A stretch of DNA of 64,000 nt. Origin: Candidatus Dadabacteria bacterium (GTDB taxonomy: Bacteria > Desulfobacterota_D > UBA1144 > Nemesobacterales > Nemesobacteraceae). The notes beneath the pieces were generated by a model. It was not told where the DNA came from. It saw only the letters and a list, made by a program, of their open reading frames with translations, and did no database searches. Below are positions 20,125 to 29,396 of the stretch, piece after piece; the first letter of the stretch is position 1; each line of letters begins with the position of its first letter. The stretch spans positions 62,001-126,000 of the forward strand of contig JAJDTG010000005.1 in NCBI GenBank assembly GCA_022827275.1, given 5' to 3'. Made by a program: the position numbers and the translations under genes.

Positions 20125-20300
20125 CGTCTGTTTCCGGGCTCAAAACGTTGATTTTCATTGAAATTTCCCGTGTGTTTGAGAAGATTACTGTTATTTTAGA
20201 TGACAGGCAAAGTAAGCTGCGGACACGTTCCCTGCGGGTGACTATCCGCCCGAAAGGCCGTCCGCGCAGACAAAACATCCGGTAGAATTCTGTATCCGAA

Positions 20301-21143
20301 ATGACTTTTTTAAAAAACCTCTCGGGATTCCTAAAAATAGAGCACACCTTCTTTTCCCTTCCACTCATTTTCGCGGGAGCTTTTCTTGCCGCCGGCGGGA
20401 TATTCAGCGCCCGGCTTTTCGTGCTGATTGTGCTCGCGGGAACGGGAGCGAGGACCGCCGCGCTTGCGCTCAACAGGATTTTTGACCGGGAAATAGACCG
20501 GGAGAACCCGAGAACCACGCAGAGAGAGCTTCCCTCAGGCAGGATGAGCATGGGCGAGGCTTTGGCCGTGGCGGCCGCGGGGGCCCTGCTTTACTTTGTC
20601 TCCGCCTATCTTATATGCCCGCTCGTTTTCCTTCTCTCCCCCCTTCCGCTTGTGGCGTTTACGGTCTATCCGCTTATGAAGAGGTTCACGAGCCTCTGTC
20701 ATTTCGGCGTGGGGCTCTCCCTTGCGCTTGGTCCGCTTGGCGGATGGCTTGCCGTGAGGTGCTCCCTCGAGGAGATGCTTCCGGTAGTCATACTCTCGGT
20801 TTTCACTTTCCTCTGGATTTCGGGCTTTGACATAATATACGCAACGGCCGACGAGGAGTTTGACCGCCGCCGCGGAATTTACTCACTTGTTGCCCGTTTC
20901 GGCAGGCAGAGGGCGCTGCTTGTCTCGAGGATTTCTCACCTGCTTTCGTTCGCCTGCCTCGTGTTTCTCTATATTCTATCGTTTCGGACCCTGTCTGCGC
21001 TTTTGCCGCTTTTGCTCTGCGGCTACCTGCTTTACCTTGAGCACGGAAGCTTCGGGCGGGTTGATTCCGCTTTTTTCAGAATCAACATTCTTGTAGGTTT
21101 TGCGGTTTTGTTTTTCACCCTCGCGGGTATATACTTACCCTGA
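20301..21143 (+). CDS. ubiA: UbiA-family prenyltransferase (menaquinone route, MqnP-like)
   Basis: This 280-residue integral-membrane aromatic prenyltransferase has about eight or nine helices. Both Mg-diphosphate motifs are present: NRIFDREIDRENPRTTQREL and the second DIIYATADEEFDRRRGIYSL. It starts a tight block with ubiX (2 nt gap), ubiD (9 nt) and mqnE (22 nt overlap). In Streptomyces, ubiA/ubiX/ubiD-like genes beside mqnE serve the futalosine pathway, so prenylation of the naphthoate-type precursor is more likely than 4-hydroxybenzoate. A TAGAAT box lies 12 nt before the ATG. Confidence 0.9.
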   Translation: MTFLKNLSGFLKIEHTFFSLPLIFAGAFLAAGGIFSARLFVLIVLAGTGARTAALALNRIFDREIDRENPRTTQRELPSGRMSMGEALAVAAAGALLYFVSAYLICPLVFLLSPLPLVAFTVYPLMKRFTSLCHFGVGLSLALGPLGGWLAVRCSLEEMLPVVILSVFTFLWISGFDIIYATADEEFDRRRGIYSLVARFGRQRALLVSRISHLLSFACLVFLYILSFRTLSALLPLLLCGYLLYLEHGSFGRVDSAFFRINILVGFAVLFFTLAGIYLP

Positions 21144-21145
21144 CC

Positions 21146-21697
21146 ATGAGAACGATAGTAGGAATTACGGGAGCTTCCGGAGTCGCTTACGGGGTTGATT
21201 TCCTCAGAAGATGTCCTGATGAGAAATACCTTGTGGCAAGCAAGTGGGGAAAGAGGGTCCTTCACGAGGAACTCGGCCTCAAGGTCGAGGAAATGCGCCC
21301 CTGGGTAACCGATATTTACAGCGATTCTGACCTCGCGTCCCCGTTCTCCTCGGGAAGCAATCATTTCGACTCCATGGTCATAGTTCCCTGTTCGGTTTCC
21401 ACCCTGGCGAAAATCGCAAACGGCATAGCCGACACCCTGATAACGAGAATAGCAGCGGTGGCGCTAAAGGAGAAAAGAAGGCTCATAATTGCCCTGCGCG
21501 AGACGCCGCTTGGCACTATCGCCCTTGAAAACGCGCTTCGGCTCTCCCGCGAGGGAGTGGTGATCGCTCCTATCTCTCCTACTGATTACATGGGGGCCGA
21601 ATCGGTCTCAGACGTGGTGGGCGGTTACGTTGACAAGCTTTTGGGTCTTGTCGGCGTCGATACCGGCAGGGGATGGAAAAGGGAAGAACTGGAGTAG
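21146..21697 (+). CDS. ubiX: Flavin prenyltransferase UbiX
   Basis: UbiX makes prenylated FMN, the cofactor needed by UbiD decarboxylases. This 183-residue flavoprotein has the phosphate-binding start ITGASGVAYGVDFL, the SKWGKRV segment, the PCSVSTLAKIANGIADTLITR loop, and the catalytic LRETPL motif. The gene directly precedes ubiD, matching the cofactor-enzyme relationship. Confidence 0.95.
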   Translation: MRTIVGITGASGVAYGVDFLRRCPDEKYLVASKWGKRVLHEELGLKVEEMRPWVTDIYSDSDLASPFSSGSNHFDSMVIVPCSVSTLAKIANGIADTLITRIAAVALKEKRRLIIALRETPLGTIALENALRLSREGVVIAPISPTDYMGAESVSDVVGGYVDKLLGLVGVDTGRGWKREELE

Positions 21698-21706
21698 CTT
21701 TTTCCC

Positions 21707-23482
21707 ATGCCCCCAAAAGGTTTTCCCAATCTGCAAAGCTTTATAAGCCATCTTGAAAGCATAGGCGATCTCAAGAGGATAAAGGCCGAGGTCTCTCCCG
21801 ATCTTGAGATAACGGAGATAGCGTCGCGGACGGTTAAGGAAGGCGGTCCCGCCCTTTTATTTGAAAATGTCGAGGGATCGGACTTTCCCCTGGTGATAAA
21901 TCTCTTCGGCACGGAGCAGAGGGTGGAGCTTGCCCTCGGCAGAAAGCCCTCGGACGTCGGCGAGGAGCTGGTCGAAATATTCCGCAAGGTGAATCCTCCG
22001 ACGATACAGGGGATTTTTTCCGTGCTTCCGAAAGCCACAGGCCTTCTCTCCATGAGAACCAAGAAGGTAAGGCGCGGCGATGTCCAGCAGGTTGAAACAG
22101 AACCCGACCTCTCCAGGCTCCCCGTTATGAAATGCTGGCCGCGCGACGGGGGGAAATTCGTCACTTTCGGCCTGGTGCTGACGAGGGATCCCGCCACGGG
22201 CTCTAGAAATCTCGGGATCTACAGGCTTCAGGTGTATGACCGGAGGACCACCGGGATGCACTGGCACGCGCACAAGGGAGGAGCGGCGCACTACCACGAG
22301 GCGAAAAAACTGGGAAGAGATCTTGAAGCCGCGGTGATTCTCGGGGGGGACCCCAGGATGATCTTCTCCGCGGTCGCTCCGCTTCCCGACGGCATGGATG
22401 AGCTTGCGTTTGCGAGCTATCTTCGCGGAAGCCCGATGCCGATGGTAAAAGGAAAGAGCATCTCGCTTCACGTTCCTGCCGAGGCGGAATTCATACTGGA
22501 AGGCTCGGTTCCGAGGGACGTGCTGAGACAGGAAGGACCCTTCGGGGATCATTTCGGTCACTACTCGATGGAGGCCGATTTCCCCGTTTTTAACCTGAGC
22601 GAGATAACCCACAGAAGAAATCCCGTTTACCCTTCCATCGTGGTCGGCAAACCCCCCAAGGAGGATGTCTACCTTGGAATTGCCGCCGGCGAGATGTTCT
22701 CCCCGCTTATAAGGATAATACAGCCCGAGGTAAAGGACATGTGGGCGTATCCCGAGGCGGGGTTCCATAACCTTCTCGCTGTTTCCGTTGACGAGCGCTA
22801 CCCCAAGGGCGGTGTAAAGGCGATGCTCGCGCTCTGGGGAACCGGGCAGCTTCTTCTCACAAAGTGCATGATCTGCGTTTCAAGCGACGTTGACCCGAGG
22901 GATTTCTCGGCGGTGCTTCACGAGATCGGGGAGAACTTCGATCCCAGGGAGGATTTCCTCATGATACAGTGGGCTCCCCTCGACACCCTTGACTTCACGA
23001 GCAACAAGTTCAACGTGGGAAGCAAGATGGGAATAAACGCCGTAAGGAAGAACTCTCCCGAGAGAAAAACCTACGCCAGGGAGGTTCCCGATCCCAGGGA
23101 AAAACACCCGGAGATAACGGGATTCAGACTTCTTTCGGGAGGTTTCTGCGTAGTCCGGATAGATGAATCCCGGACCGATCCCAAGGGGATGATACGCAGG
23201 CTGTTCGAGACTCCGGGCCTTGAGGGGGTGCGCATAATCGCGCTTGTGAGCCCGGATATAGATCTAGATGATGACACGGAGCTTATCTGGGGTATCTTTA
23301 CTAGGTTTGATCCTTACCTGGATGTTCTGTTTGAACATACGGAACTTCGGGGTTCGGCGGTTGTTTATGACGGCAGGATGGGAATTGATGCCACCGTGAA
23401 GCAGTGGTATCCTCCCGTAATAGAGATGTCAGAGGATATAAAGGACAAGGTCGAGACGAGATGGAGCGAGTACAAGAGCTAA
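21707..23482 (+). CDS. ubiD: UbiD-family prenyl-FMN decarboxylase (menaquinone route)
   Basis: This 591-residue non-oxidative decarboxylase depends on prenyl-FMN from the adjacent UbiX. Conserved parts are LEITEIASRTVKEGGPALLF, the RNLGIYRLQVYDRRTTGMHW region, and EGPFGDHFGHYSMEADFPVF, which contributes to the metal and prFMN site. It lies between ubiX and mqnE, and its last 22 nt overlap the mqnE start. The likely role is decarboxylation of the 1,4-dihydroxy-6-naphthoate-derived intermediate (inferred from context). Confidence 0.94.
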   Translation: MPPKGFPNLQSFISHLESIGDLKRIKAEVSPDLEITEIASRTVKEGGPALLFENVEGSDFPLVINLFGTEQRVELALGRKPSDVGEELVEIFRKVNPPTIQGIFSVLPKATGLLSMRTKKVRRGDVQQVETEPDLSRLPVMKCWPRDGGKFVTFGLVLTRDPATGSRNLGIYRLQVYDRRTTGMHWHAHKGGAAHYHEAKKLGRDLEAAVILGGDPRMIFSAVAPLPDGMDELAFASYLRGSPMPMVKGKSISLHVPAEAEFILEGSVPRDVLRQEGPFGDHFGHYSMEADFPVFNLSEITHRRNPVYPSIVVGKPPKEDVYLGIAAGEMFSPLIRIIQPEVKDMWAYPEAGFHNLLAVSVDERYPKGGVKAMLALWGTGQLLLTKCMICVSSDVDPRDFSAVLHEIGENFDPREDFLMIQWAPLDTLDFTSNKFNVGSKMGINAVRKNSPERKTYAREVPDPREKHPEITGFRLLSGGFCVVRIDESRTDPKGMIRRLFETPGLEGVRIIALVSPDIDLDDDTELIWGIFTRFDPYLDVLFEHTELRGSAVVYDGRMGIDATVKQWYPPVIEMSEDIKDKVETRWSEYKS

Positions 23483-24567
23483 CCGAGAGTTTCTGCACCG
23501 ACCCGAACCTGCTTCCCATAATGGAGAAGGTGGCCGAGGGCCGCAGGCTTTCCTTTGAAGACGGGCTTTCGATACTTGATTCTCCCGATCTTAACACCGT
23601 CGGCATGATGGCGGATTACGTTAAGAGAAAGAAATCGGGGGAAAAGGTCTACTTCGTCGTGAACCGCCACATAAATCCTTCAAACATTTGCGCCATATCG
23701 TGCCGGTTCTGCGCTTTCGGGACCACGAAGAAGTCCCCGAACGCCTACGAGCTCTCAGACGAGCAGATGCTCTCCATGCTGAGCGACGAGATGAAAGAAG
23801 TTCACATAGTCGGCGGCCTTCACCCCGACTGGGAGTTCGATCATTACCTGGACATAGTGAAGATGATAAAGCGCCACTTCCCGAGCATTCACGTAAAGGC
23901 CTTCACCGCGGTTGAGATCGACTGGTTCTCGGAGATAAGCGGTCTTTCCCTCAAGGATGTGCTTCTCGCCCTTCAAGACGCGGGCGTTGACGCCCTTACG
24001 GGCGGGGGAGCGGAGATACTGCATGAAGAGGTGAGAAAGAAAATCTGCGCGCCGAAAACGGTCGCGACAAGGTGGGAGGAAATCCACCGCCTGGCTCACA
24101 CGCTCGGCATCCCTACGAACGCCACCATACTCTACGGCCATCTTGAAAAGCCCTTCCACGTCGTTGACCACATGGAGAGGCTGAGAAGGATAGAGGACGA
24201 CTCCCCGGGGTTCTTCGCGTTCATACCCGTTCTTTTCCAGCCTGAGAACACGGGTCTTAAGAACGTAAGGCCTTTTCCGGCCTCATACGACATGAAGGTT
24301 CACGCGCTTGCGAGGCTCTATCTTGACAACTTCCCTCACATAAAGTCCTACTGGATCACCCTCGGGGAAAAAGCGGCCCAGGTGGCCCTGCATTACGGCG
24401 CGAGCGACGCGGACGGAACGATAATGAGGGAGAAGATCATCCACGACGCGGGCGCCCCCTCGGAAGTGGGTCACAGCAGGGATTTCATGATAAAGATGAT
24501 CCGGGATTCGGGATACATTCCCGTTGAGAGAGACGCGCTTTACAACGAAATAAGGGTTTACAACTGA
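23461..24567 (+). CDS. mqnE: Aminofutalosine synthase MqnE (radical SAM)
   Basis: This radical SAM enzyme joins SAM and 3-enolpyruvylbenzoate to form aminofutalosine, the committed product of the futalosine menaquinone pathway. The 4Fe-4S motif is CAISCRFCAF (CxxxCxxC) in the context NRHINPSNICAIS, with VHIVGGLHPDWEFDHYL downstream, both typical of MqnE rather than MqnC. I chose ATG 23461 (MERVQELTESF, 368 residues); the track start at 23404 adds 19 residues read through ubiD. Other mqn genes are not in the window. Confidence 0.92.
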   Translation: MERVQELTESFCTDPNLLPIMEKVAEGRRLSFEDGLSILDSPDLNTVGMMADYVKRKKSGEKVYFVVNRHINPSNICAISCRFCAFGTTKKSPNAYELSDEQMLSMLSDEMKEVHIVGGLHPDWEFDHYLDIVKMIKRHFPSIHVKAFTAVEIDWFSEISGLSLKDVLLALQDAGVDALTGGGAEILHEEVRKKICAPKTVATRWEEIHRLAHTLGIPTNATILYGHLEKPFHVVDHMERLRRIEDDSPGFFAFIPVLFQPENTGLKNVRPFPASYDMKVHALARLYLDNFPHIKSYWITLGEKAAQVALHYGASDADGTIMREKIIHDAGAPSEVGHSRDFMIKMIRDSGYIPVERDALYNEIRVYN

Positions 24568-24637
24568 TTCCCGCCTGGGAGCGGCTCTACGGGTTTTCGG
24601 AGCCGGTAATTTCCCGGTTTTTGCCCGGTGTGAAAAA

Positions 24638-25294
24638 ATGAGACGTGATTTCTGGTCCAGAGTTCTTGTCTTGGCGCTTGTTGTGCTTGCGGGCGCGGCT
24701 TTTCCCGTGTACAACGAAAGTGCAGGGGAGGTTAAAGACATGGAAAGCGGAAAAAACAGCGGGTACATGGAGGCGACTTTCGCCGGGGGATGTTTCTGGT
24801 GCATGGAGCCTCCTTTTGACAGCCTAAGCGGGGTTGTCGAAACGATAGTGGGCTACTCGGGGGGAAAGGAGAAAAACCCTACCTACGAGCAGGTCTGGCA
24901 GGGCAAAACGGGCCACGCAGAAGCGATAAGGGTCGTTTACGATCCCAAGAAGATAGACTACGAAACCCTTCTTGAGACTTTCTGGATAAACATTGATCCG
25001 ACTCAGGTGGACGGGCAGTTCGCCGACAGGGGAAGGCACTACAGAACCGCCATCTTCTACCATGACGATTCGCAGAAGGAGAAGGCCCTTCTCTCGAAAA
25101 AGAAACTCGAGGAGTCGGGAAAATTCAAAAAGCCGGTAGTCACCTCGGTAGAGAAGTTCGTTTCTTTCTACAGGGCGGAGGAATACCACCAGAATTACTA
25201 CGAGAAAAACCCGATTCACTACGGCAATTACAAAATAGGTTCTGGGAGGGCGGGCTTCATTGAGCGGACCTGGGGAAAGCAGGATCTTCAGTGA
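24638..25294 (+). CDS. msrA: Peptide methionine sulfoxide reductase MsrA, exported form
   Basis: This 218-residue protein repairs the S-epimer of methionine sulfoxide. It begins with a hydrophobic leader (VLVLALVVLAGAAFPV) that suggests export or membrane anchoring to the periplasm. The catalytic motif GCFWCME starts near residue 51, followed by VGYSGGKEKNPTYEQV, HAEAIRVVYDP and EEYHQNYYEKNP. No MsrB domain is fused. Confidence 0.95.
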   Translation: MRRDFWSRVLVLALVVLAGAAFPVYNESAGEVKDMESGKNSGYMEATFAGGCFWCMEPPFDSLSGVVETIVGYSGGKEKNPTYEQVWQGKTGHAEAIRVVYDPKKIDYETLLETFWINIDPTQVDGQFADRGRHYRTAIFYHDDSQKEKALLSKKKLEESGKFKKPVVTSVEKFVSFYRAEEYHQNYYEKNPIHYGNYKIGSGRAGFIERTWGKQDLQ

Positions 25295-25361
25295 ACCGGC
25301 AAACCCGAGGGATTTTCCTGAGTGAGCGGACGTCACGCTAAAGAGATTTTATCCGGAACCG

Positions 25362-26042
25362 ATGACCGTTTACTTTCTCGACTCCCGAATAAGCTTTCCT
25401 GATCCATCCGAAGCGGAGCCGGGAGGGCTTCTGGCGGTCGGAGGGGATCTTTCTCCCGAGAGGCTTGTTCTGGCCTACGAAAACGGCATTTTCCCCTGGT
25501 ATTCCGAGGGAGACCCCATTTTATGGTTCTCTCCCGACCCGAGAATGGTTTTTCTTCCGGGGGACTTCAGGTTCTCAAAAACCCTTTTAAAGACGGTGTC
25601 TTCCGGGAAATTCTCGGTAAGTGCCGATACGGATTTTGCCGCGGTCGTTGAGAACTGCGCGCAGGTTCAGAGGAAAGGGCAGAGCGGGACATGGATAACC
25701 GAGGAGATGAAGGCGGCTTACGGGAAACTGCATGAACTGGGTTACGCCCATTCTTTTGAGACCTACCGGGAGGGAAAGCTTGTCGGCGGTCTTTACGGAG
25801 TGTCTCTCGGAGGCGCGTTTTTCGGAGAATCGATGTTTCACCTCGAAACCGACGCTTCCAAGGTGGCCCTTTTCCATCTGGCGCGGAAATGCTGGGAATC
25901 CGGTTTTGATCTCATAGATTCCCAAGTTCCGACGGATCATATGAGGACTCTCGGAGGAAGAGAAATCAGCAGAAAGGAGTTTCTGTCCGCGCTTGAAACC
26001 TCTCTTGGGAAGAAGACCCTGCGCGGCAAGTGGGAGATCTGA
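25362..26042 (+). CDS. aat: Leucyl/phenylalanyl-tRNA--protein transferase
   Basis: This enzyme adds Leu or Phe to N-terminal Lys/Arg of proteins, marking them for ClpS/ClpAP degradation (bacterial N-end rule). The 226-residue sequence shows the full family pattern: LLAVGGDLSPERLVLAYENG, FPWYSEGDPILWFSPDPRMV, SGTWITEEMKAAYGKLHELG, GGLYGVSLGGAFFGESMFH and DSQVPTDHMRTLGG. It sits between msrA and a glutamine amidotransferase, all on the plus strand. Confidence 0.96.
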   Translation: MTVYFLDSRISFPDPSEAEPGGLLAVGGDLSPERLVLAYENGIFPWYSEGDPILWFSPDPRMVFLPGDFRFSKTLLKTVSSGKFSVSADTDFAAVVENCAQVQRKGQSGTWITEEMKAAYGKLHELGYAHSFETYREGKLVGGLYGVSLGGAFFGESMFHLETDASKVALFHLARKCWESGFDLIDSQVPTDHMRTLGGREISRKEFLSALETSLGKKTLRGKWEI

Positions 26043-26099
26043 ACTTTCCCCAGTCAGGCGAAATGACAGGGGCCGGAAAAATGGTTAAAATCCTGCCTC

Positions 26100-26849
26100 A
26101 TGCCGAAACTCCTTGTCTTCCAGCATGTGCCTCACGAGATACTGGGAACGCTTCATCCAATGCTCAGAAGCGCCGGTTTCAGAATACGTTACGTGAACTT
26201 CGGCCGGTCCAATTACAGCATTCCCAAGCTTCGCAACTACGACGGTCTCGTGGTTCTCGGAGGTCCGATGAACGTGGACGAGACCGACGAGTATCCTTAT
26301 CTCGTACCGGAGACCGAATCCATAAGGGAGTTTATCGACATGGACGCTCCGGTGCTCGGCATATGTCTCGGTTCACAGCTGATTGCCAAGGCCCTCGGAG
26401 CCCGGGTTCGTAAGAATCCGGAGAAGGAAATCGGCTGGTATGACGTTTCCACTACCGAAGAGGGGAAGAAAGATCCTCTTGTAGGCGCATTCGGCGCGGT
26501 TGAAAAGGTCTTTCAGTGGCACGGAGATACATTTGAGATTCCACCGGGCGCCGTGCATCTGGCCACCTCCCCCGCGTGTGCGAACCAGGCGTTTAGATAC
26601 GGAGACAAGGTATATGGGTTCCAGTTCCACCTTGAGGTGGACGCGCCCATGATAGAGCGCTGGCTCGTTACTCCGGTGAACAAAAAGGAAATCGAAGAAC
26701 TCGGCGGCAAGATAAGTCCCGATGTTATAAGGTCCGATACGCCCAAATACATAGATACCCTTTCCGATCTCAGCAGGCGGACTTTCGGCGGTTTTATTGA
26801 TCTGCTCGGGGGCACCTCGGAGAAGAAGGCGCATATGCCTTCTGTATGA
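26100..26849 (+). CDS. Class I glutamine amidotransferase (GMP synthase-like)
   Basis: This 249-residue stand-alone class I GATase has the nucleophile cysteine in LGICLGSQLIAKALGA and the catalytic His-Glu in YGFQFHLEVDAP. The GGPMNVDETDEYPYL oxyanion region is also clear. Such proteins are usually annotated as GMP synthase-like but carry no synthetase domain. The acceptor of the ammonia or the hydrolysed gamma-glutamyl compound is unknown. Its 3' end runs into the relic of an antitoxin gene on the opposite strand. Confidence 0.88.
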   Translation: MPKLLVFQHVPHEILGTLHPMLRSAGFRIRYVNFGRSNYSIPKLRNYDGLVVLGGPMNVDETDEYPYLVPETESIREFIDMDAPVLGICLGSQLIAKALGARVRKNPEKEIGWYDVSTTEEGKKDPLVGAFGAVEKVFQWHGDTFEIPPGAVHLATSPACANQAFRYGDKVYGFQFHLEVDAPMIERWLVTPVNKKEIEELGGKISPDVIRSDTPKYIDTLSDLSRRTFGGFIDLLGGTSEKKAHMPSV

Positions 26850-27021
26850 AGTTTTCCTGCTTTATGCAGAGTTTTTCCGCTACGCACATTTGGGTCTATT
26901 TGCGTGCCTTGCGCAAGTCCCGAAGGGACATCTCTTCGGCAACAAGCCTTTTTGCCCGTTCCTCTACTTTCTTGCGACGCGTCGCGGGGAGTCTTTTCAT
27001 CTTCTCTTCTAGGGTCGACAT
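26848..27021 (-). pseudogene. Relic of an XRE/HigA-like antitoxin, amber-interrupted and truncated
   Basis: On the minus strand AAGGAG precedes ATG 27021 by about 10 nt, and the frame encodes MSTLEEKMKRLPATRRKKVE and then AEEMSLRDLRKARK before TAG (26896-26898). This is the N-terminal helix of a common HTH antitoxin family. Beyond the TAG the same frame continues TQMCVAEKLCIKQENF, the first half of the HTH, and then homology stops at the end of the GATase gene. A single TTG-to-TAG type change plus loss of the 3' half would explain it. Just upstream an open frame (27036-27101, 21 codons after ATG) may be the tail of the partner gene. Confidence 0.6.
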
Positions 27022-27301
27022 TGCGATATATCTCCTTATAACTGCTTCAGCCGGTCGAAACGAGCATCAAAGGCCGGATCAAAACCGACTTCCCGTTTCA
27101 TGAAATGGATATGCCTTAGACCGCATATGCTGTCAAGAGCATTTTACAGTCCATCCATTTAAACCAGGAAAACTCAGGTTATGTGGTCCGTTCTGTAGTT
27201 TCCCCCTTGATCGCTGTTGAAAAGAAAACCGGGCGTGTGTATAATCCGTGCGTCTTTCAGTTAGTAAAAATCTTCTTTTAATCCACTCGACGAGGTAAAT
27301 A
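27022..27301. other. Gap upstream of NMNAT-like gene
   Basis: Apart from the 21-codon minus frame at 27036-27101 (GFDPAFDARFDRLKQL at its end), which directly precedes the antitoxin relic and may be a toxin remnant, I see no gene. A GAGG ribosome site (27290-27293) serves the gene at 27302. Confidence 0.3.
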
Positions 27302-27760
27302 ATGAGCAATTGGGAATGTAAAAATCACGGTCATCCGGACATAAAGCCCTCTTCTTCCAGAAGAGCCATATTCATCGGCAGGTATCAGCCATACCACGCC
27401 GGGCACATAAGCCTTGTCAGGCAGAAGCTCGACAATGGAGTTCCGTGCCTGATAATGGTAAGGGATATTCCTCCCGACCCGAAAAACCCCTTCACTACGG
27501 AACAGACTGTCGGAATGATAAGAAAATATCACGAGAGCAAGGGCGATGACGTGGTCGTGATGGTGATTCCGGATATTGAATCGGTAAACTGGGGCAGGGG
27601 AGTCGGTTACGAGATGAACGAGTTTTTCCCGCCTGAGAACATAGGGTTTATATCGGCTACCAAAATACGTGAGTCGATAGCAAGCGGCAATGAGGAGTGG
27701 AGGGAACTCGTGGACGAGTCCATTCAGGATGACGTGGTAAGTTACCTGAGCGGCGACTAA
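27302..27760 (+). CDS. Nucleotidyltransferase of the NMNAT/cytidylyltransferase fold
   Basis: This 152-residue protein carries the HxGH-type signature in IFIGRYQPYHAGHISLVRQK and the second ISATKIRESI motif, both of which bind the nucleotide triphosphate in this superfamily. The N-terminal 20 residues are polar. The family includes nicotinamide-nucleotide, pantetheine-phosphate and glycerol-phosphate nucleotidyltransferases. The short length and the DIPPDPKNPFTTEQ segment are like archaeal-type NMNAT and predicted sugar/alcohol cytidylyltransferases. The substrate is not determined. Confidence 0.8.
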   Translation: MSNWECKNHGHPDIKPSSSRRAIFIGRYQPYHAGHISLVRQKLDNGVPCLIMVRDIPPDPKNPFTTEQTVGMIRKYHESKGDDVVVMVIPDIESVNWGRGVGYEMNEFFPPENIGFISATKIRESIASGNEEWRELVDESIQDDVVSYLSGD

Positions 27761-27851
27761 TCGCAGTTCCTGAAGTTGAAAAGACGGCGTTGCTTGTCAC
27801 TCCGCACAAAAACCGTGCGGACATGTCCGAGGGGTGGAGCGAGGGAATCGC

Positions 27852-28670
27852 ATGTCGCAAAGAGCGCACCAGGGTGAAATTGCCGGAACGCGCTGGACCC
27901 CCGGTCAGTACCTGAAGTTTTCCCGGGAGCGCCTGCGACCGGCCCTTGAGTTGCTTGATCGTATACCCCTTGAAGCGCCGGATGTGATCTATGATCTGGG
28001 TTGCGGTTCGGGCCACATAACCCGTCTTCTGGCGGAGCGCTGGTCCTCATCCAAGGTATACGGTATTGATAACTCACCGCAGATGCTGGCCGAGGCGGCC
28101 GCGGAGCCGTCGACCATACACTGGGCGGATGCCGATATCCGCAGCTGGGTGCCGGAGGAAAACCCGGACCTTATTTATTCCAATGCGTCTTTGCACTGGG
28201 TTAACGGTCACTCTGAGCTGTTTACGCGCCTGGTGAGCTACCTTAACCCGGGAGGTTGCCTTGCGGTCCAGATGCCGCTTAGCTGGGATCTTCCGTCTCA
28301 CCGCCTGATGCGAGATACGTTGGCAAATGGCGGTCCCGACGGGGAGCCCGTCGGTGAGGCCTTGCTCCTTGCCTCCTTGTCAAACAAGTGGGTCGAGGAT
28401 TCAGAGTTCTATTACGATATCCTTTCTCCCTATACGCGAGGTCTTGATATCTGGGAAACGCGGTATCTCCATGCGCTGGAAGGGGATGATCCTGTTTTTG
28501 AATGGGTTATGGGCAGCGGTCTGCGCCCGATCCTAAATGGTCTGTCCGATACTGAGCGGAACCGGTTTTTAGAGGTATACAAGCAGCGGCTTCGGGATGC
28601 TTATCCGAGGGTTTCGGGGAACCGTACGCTGTATCCCTTTCCTCGACTGTTCGTCATTGCGCTGGTCTGA
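27852..28670 (+). CDS. tam: Trans-aconitate 2-methyltransferase-like SAM methyltransferase
   Basis: The protein starts with the typical Tam N-terminus TRWTPGQYLKFSRERLRPAL and has motif I VIYDLGCGSGHITRLLAE, motif II acid in VYGIDNSPQML, and the LIYSNASLHWV segment. It is 272 residues from ATG 27852, where GAGGGA gives a ribosome site. The track start at 27834 (GTG) is less likely. Tam methylates trans-aconitate that forms from cis-aconitate of the TCA cycle. Codon usage is unlike the flanking genes, so this may be a transferred gene. Confidence 0.82.
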   Translation: MSQRAHQGEIAGTRWTPGQYLKFSRERLRPALELLDRIPLEAPDVIYDLGCGSGHITRLLAERWSSSKVYGIDNSPQMLAEAAAEPSTIHWADADIRSWVPEENPDLIYSNASLHWVNGHSELFTRLVSYLNPGGCLAVQMPLSWDLPSHRLMRDTLANGGPDGEPVGEALLLASLSNKWVEDSEFYYDILSPYTRGLDIWETRYLHALEGDDPVFEWVMGSGLRPILNGLSDTERNRFLEVYKQRLRDAYPRVSGNRTLYPFPRLFVIALV

Positions 28671-28737
28671 GAGCGAGGCGAATCTGGAATCTTGCGTCAG
28701 TCGATTGCGGCGAAAACAGAGGGCTTCTGAAACCTTT

Positions 28738-29019
28738 TTACTGTGATTCGGTTTCCGCGGTCTCTTCCTTGGCGGACTTTTTCTGGTACTTGCGGCGGAA
28801 CTTCTCGACCCTGCCTTCTTTTTTAAAGTGCTTTTCCTTCCCGGTATAGAAGGGGTGAGAGTCGCTTGAGATCTCCACGCTTATAAGCGGATACTCGTTT
28901 CCGTCTTCCCATTTGGTGGTTTCCTCCGATGTCCTGGTCGAGCGGGTAAGGAACATATGCCCGGTGAACGAATCCTTGAAGACCACATAGTTATAATCTG
29001 GGTGAATGTCTTTTTTCAT
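28738..29019 (-). CDS. rpmE2: 50S ribosomal protein L31, type B
   Basis: The 93 residues match L31 type B ([48 protein letters not shown]). The zinc cysteines of the primary L31 are absent, as expected for the zinc-independent form. The acidic C-terminal tail ([12 protein letters not shown]) is an addition of about 15 residues. Confidence 0.95.
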   Translation of the reverse strand: MKKDIHPDYNYVVFKDSFTGHMFLTRSTRTSEETTKWEDGNEYPLISVEISSDSHPFYTGKEKHFKKEGRVEKFRRKYQKKSAKEETAETESQ

Positions 29020-29396
29020 CTTGTCTGTCCAGTGTTTTTTGAGAAAGGAAATTCTATACGACTATAAGATTTTGTAAAGCGCGCCCCAAAACATTTCTCA
29101 GATCTTTCATACGAAGTGATTAATCGGCATACCAAATAGTTCCCCAGATCATAAAAAGCTAAAGGAGAGAAAAAGAAAGTTGTTATAGCAACTGAAAATT
29201 CTGTGTAGCGGTAATAAACGTTTGTACTCGGGGCGAAAAACTACGGAGAAATATAATTAATAGCAGTCCTTCGTTTTGAACATAGGTGCGGGGATGAACT
29301 ATCTTGAAAGAATTGTACGTGGTAGATTGTTGGTTTGTTAAACAATACTTCAGGGTATTTTTAGTACCTTTAAAAATTATTTAATAAACCCGGTTC
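29020..29396. other. AT-rich gap before the AbiE locus
   Basis: About 380 nt without a supportable gene. It is noticeably richer in A and T than the flanking core genes, in keeping with the AbiE locus being an acquired module. I see no repeat boundary or integrase remnant. Confidence 0.5.

Noticed and set aside
21857-22768. 303-residue minus-strand ORF
   Set aside because: It is a shadow of ubiD with no domain features.
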